NCBI RefSeq assembly: GCF_000234665.1
Contig: NC_018311.1
Location: forward strand, 310,001 to 374,000
Direction: 5' to 3'
Length of the DNA stretch: 64,000 bases
DNA from: Leishmania mexicana MHOM/GT/2001/U1103
Taxonomy: Eukaryota; Euglenozoa; Kinetoplastea; Trypanosomatida; Trypanosomatidae
Every line of letters begins with the position of its first letter. Position 1 is the stretch's first letter. The translations under genes were made by a program, and so were the position numbers. Positions 57,939-64,000 of this stretch are shown here, one piece after another. The notes under the pieces were generated by a model. The model had not been told where the DNA came from, made no database searches, and worked only from the letters and a program-made list of their open reading frames with translations.

Positions 57939-59871
57939 GGCGGCGACCTCATAGGAATCCTCCACACACACACACACACCAAATCCATCATGCTGAGACC
58001 TTGCCCGCTTGGTGCTTGCTTTGAGTCTCTCTCCAGTGAAGCGCCGCCACCTGCGCACGCAACGCCATCAAGCAGCAGATGTAGCGACAGGCACACAGAC
58101 AGCCACGGATCCTCCCCCCTCCCCCTTCAACTTTTCTCAAATAGCAACTCGTGTTTCTCATGTCTTTTGTGTCGCTAGTTCGGCTTGTGTGCGTGTTTCT
58201 CTGTGCTTGCACGGGTAGCTACCGTCATCATGCCAACACGTCTGCGTGCTTGTATATGTGCATGTGGGCGGGCTGAGCTCTTCAACTGTGATGTGCATCC
58301 CAACGAGCGGTGTGGACAGTGCATGTGTGAGAGGAGGAGGAGGTGGGGGGGGAGGGGGGAGACATGAAAAGATTGACAGAAGCGAACAATGCCGAAAAAA
58401 GAGTGGGAGAGTGCCACGCAGTTTGCTCCCTCTGCTCTCTCCGCTCTCCTTTTTTTTCCTGCTCCTCTTCTCTGATCACCGACACTCGTCTTCCATTTAC
58501 TCGGCGGAGAAGAGCAAGCAAGAGCCCCCTCCCCCACCCCCACAACAACAGAAAAAAAATATATAAAAGAAACACGAATCCGTCACTGTCCAGGCATGAG
58601 ATGCACTCGTCTGTCTCTGTCCGTCTCTCCCTCTCCGTGGAGCGGGGAGTGACATGGTGGCGCCTCTGATTGTGGTGGAAGGCTCACTGGTCTTTTCAAT
58701 CCTCTCCCTCGTGTTCTCTCCACATTCGTGCAAGAGGAGGAGGGAGGAGGGAGGAGGAGGGGATGCACGTAGGAGCATACCCTCCCTCTCCCTCTCCCTC
58801 CTCCTCCCAGCACACACACACGCACACACGCACGGGGTACTTCAGTGCCATGGGTCTCTCTGTTTCTCTTTCTTCCCAACTTCCTCCTCCTCTTCATCCT
58901 TATCCTTCTCGTACGTACAATATATACGCACAAATGTGTTCGCCCCTTCGTGGTGCCAGTTAGCCGTTGTGCGTGTGTGCTCCTGTTCGCGTCAGCGTAT
59001 TCGTTGCCCCCCCTCCCTCCTCTTCTCCCTCGCTGGAGAGTCGCCCGACGGTGAGACGTTCAGTGACGTTGGACGATCCGTAGGTCCGAAGTTACGGCGT
59101 GGCCCCCCTCCCCCTCCACACACACACACACTCAGACACGCACACACACGCCCCTCTGCCCCGCTTAAACACATCAAAAGCGAAACGAGAAAGGGAGAGA
59201 GAGACAGTACGGTCCGTTGGCAGGCTTCGTAACTGCCCCACTGGAGACACGGCGCATACGCGCATCTCACTCGTGTCTCTCGTACTCCCCCCTCTCCGTA
59301 TCATCCTCTCGCTCGCTCGCTCGCTCTCCCTTTTTTTGTTTGTTGTGGCTTTCCGAATTTTGGTTTGGCTGTAGACACGCGAAGAGCACCGCACGTTGTT
59401 AGCTGTTGCTACATCGGAGGTGAAGAAACAAGCCGAAGCATTCGTCATCTTCATCCATCCGCCACCTCATCCGCGACAACGCCGCTGGAACCTTCGTCTT
59501 GCCTTTTGCCTTCTTCCCACCGGCGAACATCTCTCACTCTGCGCGTGTGTGCGTCTGCCAGAGGCGCGCGCGTGTCTTTGGGGAGCTGTCCGCCCTTTAT
59601 TCATTGACTACCTTGTTTCATCGCTTCGTCTGCTTCGCAGAGAAAAAAAGAAACATCATAGATAGACCCTGCCCCCCTTCCCCCTTCCCCACGCTGTCTT
59701 GCCTCCTCCGTTGCCGTCCGTCCGCCCCCTCATCTTTCTTTTTCTTTTACAAGAAGCCTGAGGCGTCAAAGACACGACTCAGGCACACAAGGCAGTCTAC
59801 AGGGCAACACCGCCGCACAAGACGGAGTCGGACAGCACGTTTCGTTGCCTACAAGAGACATACTCATCAAG

Positions 59872-59888
59872 CACACACCCACACACAC

Positions 59889-59921
<33 letters not shown>
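59872..59921. repeat. CA-rich microsatellite
   Basis: An interrupted (CA)n/(CACC)n run of about 50 bases. Confidence 0.9.
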
Positions 59922-60029
59922 GAGAGACGCACACACGTAAGTGTGCGTGCGTGTGTTGGGGGACGAGTTGCTGCCGTTCAAATTTTTTTTTTTGGTATTT
60001 CTTGAAGGGCCCTCTCTCTTTTTTTTTTC

Positions 60030-60180
60030 CACATATACATCTATATATATATACACACATATATATATATAGACAGATATCTATATATATATATACAAAG
60101 ATATACATCTATATATATACATATATACATATATAGATATCTATATACGCATACCTTTATATATATATATAGATGTATGT
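60030..60180. repeat. Compound TA/CA dinucleotide repeat block
   Basis: About 150 bases of alternating TATATA, ACACAT, AGATATCTATA and similar units, with several palindromes (for example AGATATCTATATA). It lies about 630 bases upstream of the surface-protein start and is the second large TA block of the right part. Confidence 0.92.
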
Positions 60181-60485
60181 GTGTGTGTACCTACGTATAC
60201 GTATTTGTATTTGATATTCTCTTTTCTCGCATCTTTTTCTTCTCCTCCTTTGCCGCAGTCCGCGCCGTCTCCCCTCTGTCTCCCGCTCTTCTCGTTTTTG
60301 ATTATATATATATATATATTATTTGGCCCTTGAGCGCGAGGCACTCTTTTATATGTGCATTCCCTTCTCTCTCTCTTGTTTCTTGTTCTCTTCCTCCCTC
60401 CGTCCCGTCTTCTCCCCCTCCCCTCGCGCGTACGTGCGGGCGCGTGTGTGTGTGCGTGCGTCGGTGTGCGCAATTTCCTTCATTG

Positions 60486-60563
60486 CCTTTATTTTTTTAT
60501 TTTACCCCGTTTTGTTTCTTTGTTTTCGATTCTCTCTCTCTCTCCCTCTTGCGGTCTGTGAAG
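60486..60563 (+). promoter_or_regulatory. Polypyrimidine tract upstream of the surface-protein gene
   Basis: A T-rich then CT-rich tract (60486-60559) with the first following AG at 60562-60563; this is a probable spliced-leader acceptor, giving a 5' UTR of about 250 bases. A second tract (60361-60425) lies further upstream. Confidence 0.45.
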
Positions 60564-60693
60564 AAGGCGCAGCTGCGAGAGTGTCTTCCACGCACGCCCA
60601 TACACACATAACGGGCACGTGACCATACCCCTCCCCTCCTTGGCACGGCACGACCGGAGGTGTCCATAAGTGTGCAAACAGCAGCAGCACCTA

Positions 60694-60720
60694 TACACAC
60701 ACACACACACACACACACAC
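60694..60720. repeat. CA dinucleotide microsatellite
   Basis: A (CA)n run of about 13 units within the predicted 5' UTR of the surface-protein gene. Confidence 0.95.
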
Positions 60721-60811
60721 GTGACAGACGATCCTCGCCGAAGCGGTGACGTGAGCGCATCTTCGGATCAGCTGAGATATCCAGCTCAACACGATCACGC
60801 ACGCATCCGTC

Positions 60812-63800
60812 ATGGCGCCGCGGCAACAGCTTCGCGCCGCTGCGCTTTTTTGTGTGCTCCTCATCACCGGTGTGGTGTGCGTTGGCGTTACCGGCGTCGA
60901 TGCCAGCTCCGGTGTGGTGGTACAGACGACGCCGGCATACCCGCTGCTGGATGTTGTGTTCCTCGCCACAACTTCCATAGACCCTGACAGAACGCTGTAC
61001 ATATCCTCTGCAAGCGACTGCATCAGTCGGCTCTCGCCGATCTGCACGCAGGGCCGCGCTCAAGTCGGTGTAAACTACAACACCACCACGTGTATCTTTA
61101 ATGTCACGTCCGCCTCTCTCGGCTTGAATGCGGCGACAGTGTCGTCGATACCTGCGCTGCACTGGTGCAGCAGCGCCACTGGCACCACGTCCTTTTCGAC
61201 GCTTCAGATGAACGCGGTTCGCATGACACCCGGCTACGCCTATTACAATACGGAGACGACCTTCACCTTCAACCAAGCGACCCCGGTTGCCACCAAGGTA
61301 GGTCTGTACCGGGATAGCAGCTGTGATACACTGCTGAATGACGTGCCGTTGACGACGCTGCAGAGCTCGCTCAAGCTGACAGCGAGCATCGGTCCCCGGA
61401 CGGTCACGTACGTGTGTGCGTCCATTCCAACCGTCTTCAACAACGCCACCGTCACTGCAGTGCGCTCGGTGGTTTATGGCGTGTCGCCCTACGACATATA
61501 CACCACCCAGGGCGTCCGCCATCGCAGCGTCGCCATCAGCGCCTCATCGTCCTTCCACTACATGTCACTCTCCACTGACCCGCAGTGCCTGACACTGGCG
61601 CAGCCATATCAGCAGACGGAGACGGGCGACGGGGTACTGACCATCAAGGTGCCGCGCGGCACGTACTACTTCTGCGGTGTCGTCATCCGCGGCCTCGAAG
61701 GAGTCGGCGTGTTTGTGCCAGCTCTTAGCACGTTCGAGGTGCTCGAGTACGGCATTCAGCCGCACACCATGTACGCGGCGCACGCCACACCGATGTCCTT
61801 TTCGCTGGACGCTGTAGCTCTGCAGAGCAAGCTGCAGGGCGCCCTTTTTACCACCGCCGACTGCGGTGTGAGCGGCAACAAGCCGGTGACAAGCTGGAGC
61901 ACGTCGATGACGTGGACAGTGGGGGTGACCGGCACCTACTACGCCTGTGTACGCACAAGTGGCAGCACCCTAGCCGCCAATGTGGGCTACGTCAATCAGG
62001 TGGTGGTCTCCAACATACCTGTCGTGTCTCTTGCTCGCCAGCCGGCCATCAGTGGTCTCGGCGAGCTGGCCACGGTGACCCGCAGCGCCTCCGACGACGT
62101 CCCCGCAGCTGTGGTGACAGTCGGGCTGTCGACGAGCTCGAACTGCGCTACTCTCTTTGCCGGGGGTAGCACGACGGAGACGGGCAGTGCGGCCTCTTTT
62201 TATGTGCCTGAGAGCTCACCAAGCAGTACCTACTATTGCGTGTCGAACCGACTGACGACGGACGCGAGCGGCGGTGACAGCAGTGAGCCCACCACGGCGG
62301 TCTACTACCCGCTTGGACCGCTGGAGCTGCGCACCTACGGCCTGTCCTACCCTGCCCTACGCACCAAGGCGGCGATGAACGTGGGACTCGACAGCGACGT
62401 TACCTTCGGCAGCGGCACCTCCATTTGCCTGACACCTGCTCTTCTCCCCAGCAGCAGTAGTAGCAGCAGCAGCAGCAGCGTCGACCATGGCACCTGCGAC
62501 GCCGCGATCGCCGCAAACAGCGACATCGCCATGACATTTCAGATCTCTAGCCTCACCTCCACACTCATCCCCGTGCTATTCCCAGTGGCGGGAAGTTGGT
62601 TGCTCTGCGTGCAGGAGCCTGGCGTGATGGGCAGCACGTACATGCGGCTGCGCACGTTGCGCGTGTACGGCAACGCCACTGTGACCCCAGATGGCGTAAT
62701 CCTGGGGATACCGGCAAGGCTCGCCGTCACAGCGATTCCGCCGTCGACGACAGTGAGCCTGACGACGGACACCGCCTGCTCGACCGACATGCCAGTGGTG
62801 ACCACGACGCAGTCGAGCCTGAGTGGCAAAGCTGCCCTCGTCTTCACACACACTGCCGTGGGCAACCTCCTCCTCTGCGTTGGCTACCACGGCGAGCACA
62901 TGTCTCAGGGGACGGCAGCGCAGGTGATGGTGGCTGGCACCGTGGCGAGCACGAATGCCCGCGTCGTGCCATCCGTGGCTGTCGATTCCGTACCCACACA
63001 ACTGACCTTTTCCGCCCGAGGGGCTTCGTCACTGAGCGGCTACACCGCGCTACTGGTGCCGCCAAGCACCAGCGGCCGCATTGCGACCGCGTGTCCGACA
63101 TCCGCAGCCGGTGAACTTATTCAGCTACCGATATCCGTGCCTCCCTCCGCTCCTACCGGCACGATCGCCGTTGCTACCTTCACCCCTGCCAGCAGCGCGG
63201 TGGGCACCACGTATCTCGTGTGTGCTGGTGCAGCTGGAAAATTTGTGTCGACGGGAACGGTGACGGTCGCTGCTACTCCAACCGTGACGACTGATCCCTC
63301 GCCACCGGCCTTTGGACTCCCAGCCTACGTGACGTTCAGCCGTGCCACTGTGTCCCTCTCTCACCCGGACACCTTCACCGTTGTCAAAGCCACGGACAGC
63401 TGCACTTCGGATATGAGCATCGCAACCGTGCTCGCCACAGGTAGCGTGGACACCACAACAGGGGCCGGGCAGCCCTTTGTGGCCCCCACACAGCCTCGTA
63501 CAGTCACGTCGGTGCGGCTGTGCGTGGCGAAGAAGGGCCAACTCGTCAGCAGCACGCTTGGCTACGCAGACGCAGGCGTAATCGAACTAACCAACTTCAC
63601 CTCTGTCACTAGGTACGCGCAGCGGGGGCGACCCAACACACTGGTCGGCAAACCCATCCTCAGCACCGCAACGCTCTACCTCGTCAGCTGCACCGGAGCT
63701 GGATGTGGTGCTGGCAACGCCGACACCGCGTGCTCCTCTACTGACGCAAACAAGTACACCACTTCCAGCCACTCACCCCTCACAGCTCCCGCAGGCACGT

Positions 63801-64000
63801 ACTTTCTGTGTCAGAGCGTGACGGTGGGCACGACGGTGTCGGTGGTGGGCTCGGACACGACGGTGGAGGTGGTGGAGCCGTTTGAGATGAGCCTCTCCGT
63901 AGACCCCTCTGCCATTCGCGCGTACGTGCCGTTCGCAGTGACCATGTCGGGCGGCCCTGGCGGCGCGGGGGCGAAGTACACGGTGGTGGCGCAGCCCGCC
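60812..64000 (+). CDS. Secreted or surface protein of repeated two-cysteine modules, cut by the right edge
   Basis: The frame from the ATG at 60812 stays open to the end of the window (1,063 codons seen, no stop). The N-terminus is a good signal peptide: MAPRQQLRAAALFCVLLITG then VVCVGVTGVDASS, with cleavage probable near residue 30. The rest is built of diverged modules of about 85-110 residues, rich in Thr, Ser, Val and Gly and predicted beta. Each has an early Cys and a second Cys in a recurring closing strand (GTYYFCGV, GTYYACVR, STYYCVSN, SWLLCVQE, NLLLCVGY, TTYLVCAG, VRLCVAK, GTYFLCQS). About eight to ten modules are visible. N-glycosylation sequons occur (for example NTTT, NVTS, NATV). 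The pattern suggests stacked Ig-like disulfide domains on the parasite surface or in the secretory pathway. No transmembrane helix or GPI signal is reached. I do not know a named homologue. Confidence 0.85.
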   Translation, partial: MAPRQQLRAAALFCVLLITGVVCVGVTGVDASSGVVVQTTPAYPLLDVVFLATTSIDPDRTLYISSASDCISRLSPICTQGRAQVGVNYNTTTCIFNVTSASLGLNAATVSSIPALHWCSSATGTTSFSTLQMNAVRMTPGYAYYNTETTFTFNQATPVATKVGLYRDSSCDTLLNDVPLTTLQSSLKLTASIGPRTVTYVCASIPTVFNNATVTAVRSVVYGVSPYDIYTTQGVRHRSVAISASSSFHYMSLSTDPQCLTLAQPYQQTETGDGVLTIKVPRGTYYFCGVVIRGLEGVGVFVPALSTFEVLEYGIQPHTMYAAHATPMSFSLDAVALQSKLQGALFTTADCGVSGNKPVTSWSTSMTWTVGVTGTYYACVRTSGSTLAANVGYVNQVVVSNIPVVSLARQPAISGLGELATVTRSASDDVPAAVVTVGLSTSSNCATLFAGGSTTETGSAASFYVPESSPSSTYYCVSNRLTTDASGGDSSEPTTAVYYPLGPLELRTYGLSYPALRTKAAMNVGLDSDVTFGSGTSICLTPALLPSSSSSSSSSSVDHGTCDAAIAANSDIAMTFQISSLTSTLIPVLFPVAGSWLLCVQEPGVMGSTYMRLRTLRVYGNATVTPDGVILGIPARLAVTAIPPSTTVSLTTDTACSTDMPVVTTTQSSLSGKAALVFTHTAVGNLLLCVGYHGEHMSQGTAAQVMVAGTVASTNARVVPSVAVDSVPTQLTFSARGASSLSGYTALLVPPSTSGRIATACPTSAAGELIQLPISVPPSAPTGTIAVATFTPASSAVGTTYLVCAGAAGKFVSTGTVTVAATPTVTTDPSPPAFGLPAYVTFSRATVSLSHPDTFTVVKATDSCTSDMSIATVLATGSVDTTTGAGQPFVAPTQPRTVTSVRLCVAKKGQLVSSTLGYADAGVIELTNFTSVTRYAQRGRPNTLVGKPILSTATLYLVSCTGAGCGAGNADTACSSTDANKYTTSSHSPLTAPAGTYFLCQSVTVGTTVSVVGSDTTVEVVEPFEMSLSVDPSAIRAYVPFAVTMSGGPGGAGAKYTVVAQPA

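Larger units (their letters stand above)
56566..60811. other. Long spacer before the surface-protein gene
   Basis: About 4.2 kb. It holds an (AT)n run (56753-56782), T-rich tracts near 56875-56950 and 57076-57088, a possible gene remnant (57423-57938, listed separately), short CA runs (57964-57978, 58811-58832), a CA tract (59872-59921), a large TA-repeat block (60030-60180), another (TA)n at 60304-60320, very strong pyrimidine tracts (60361-60425, 60486-60559) and a CA microsatellite (60694-60720). Composition returns to GC-rich, low-complexity style after about 57.7 kb. No other gene is supported. Confidence 0.6.

Noticed and set aside
1..64000. CRISPR array, rRNA genes, or intact transposable element with reverse transcriptase
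   Set aside because: No spaced direct repeats, no rRNA-like sequence and no reverse-transcriptase motifs were seen.

Overview
The window is nuclear DNA of a trypanosomatid, most likely Leishmania. Every protein gene I can support is intronless and lies on the + strand. The genes are GC-rich with strong G/C third-position bias. The spacers are long (0.6 to 4 kb) and full of CA/TG runs, C-runs and polypyrimidine tracts followed by AG, as expected for trans-spliced polycistronic transcription. From memory only, the gene order resembles Leishmania chromosome 7. I could not check this.

Left part (1-26.4 kb): the C-terminus of an unrecognised protein; a centrin with a disrupted second EF-hand; an unrecognised low-complexity protein; a SIDER2-like degenerate retroposon in the spacer after it; a large importin-beta family karyopherin; a malonyl-CoA decarboxylase; and a giant protein of about 3,810 residues with WD40-like propellers and a degenerate EF-hand.

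Middle part (26.4-50.3 kb): a PP1 inhibitor of the inhibitor-3/Ypi1 family; three J-domain proteins with predicted membrane segments, grouped around a very long 6-phosphofructo-2-kinase/fructose-2,6-bisphosphatase homologue whose two active sites both look altered; an unrecognised 322-residue protein; and a fumarate reductase flavoprotein fused to a C-terminal cytochrome b5 domain.

Right part (50.3-64 kb): a tRNA-Arg(ACG) gene on the minus strand, the only clearly antisense gene, marks an abrupt change. To its right lies an AT-richer stretch (about 52.3-57.6 kb) with two genes of relaxed codon usage, an RRM protein with a polyproline tail and a phosphoacetylglucosamine mutase. They are separated by an AT-rich spacer ending in a long TA-repeat tract. 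A possible gene remnant follows. After a long spacer with more TA repeats, a secreted or surface protein built of repeated two-cysteine modules runs off the right edge.

Functional themes are carbohydrate and energy metabolism (PFK-2/FBPase-2 homologue, fumarate reductase, malonyl-CoA decarboxylase, amino-sugar mutase), organelle chaperones (three J-proteins), cytoskeleton (centrin, WD40/EF-hand giant), nuclear transport and PP1 control. Neighbours in such arrays are co-transcribed but need not act together.
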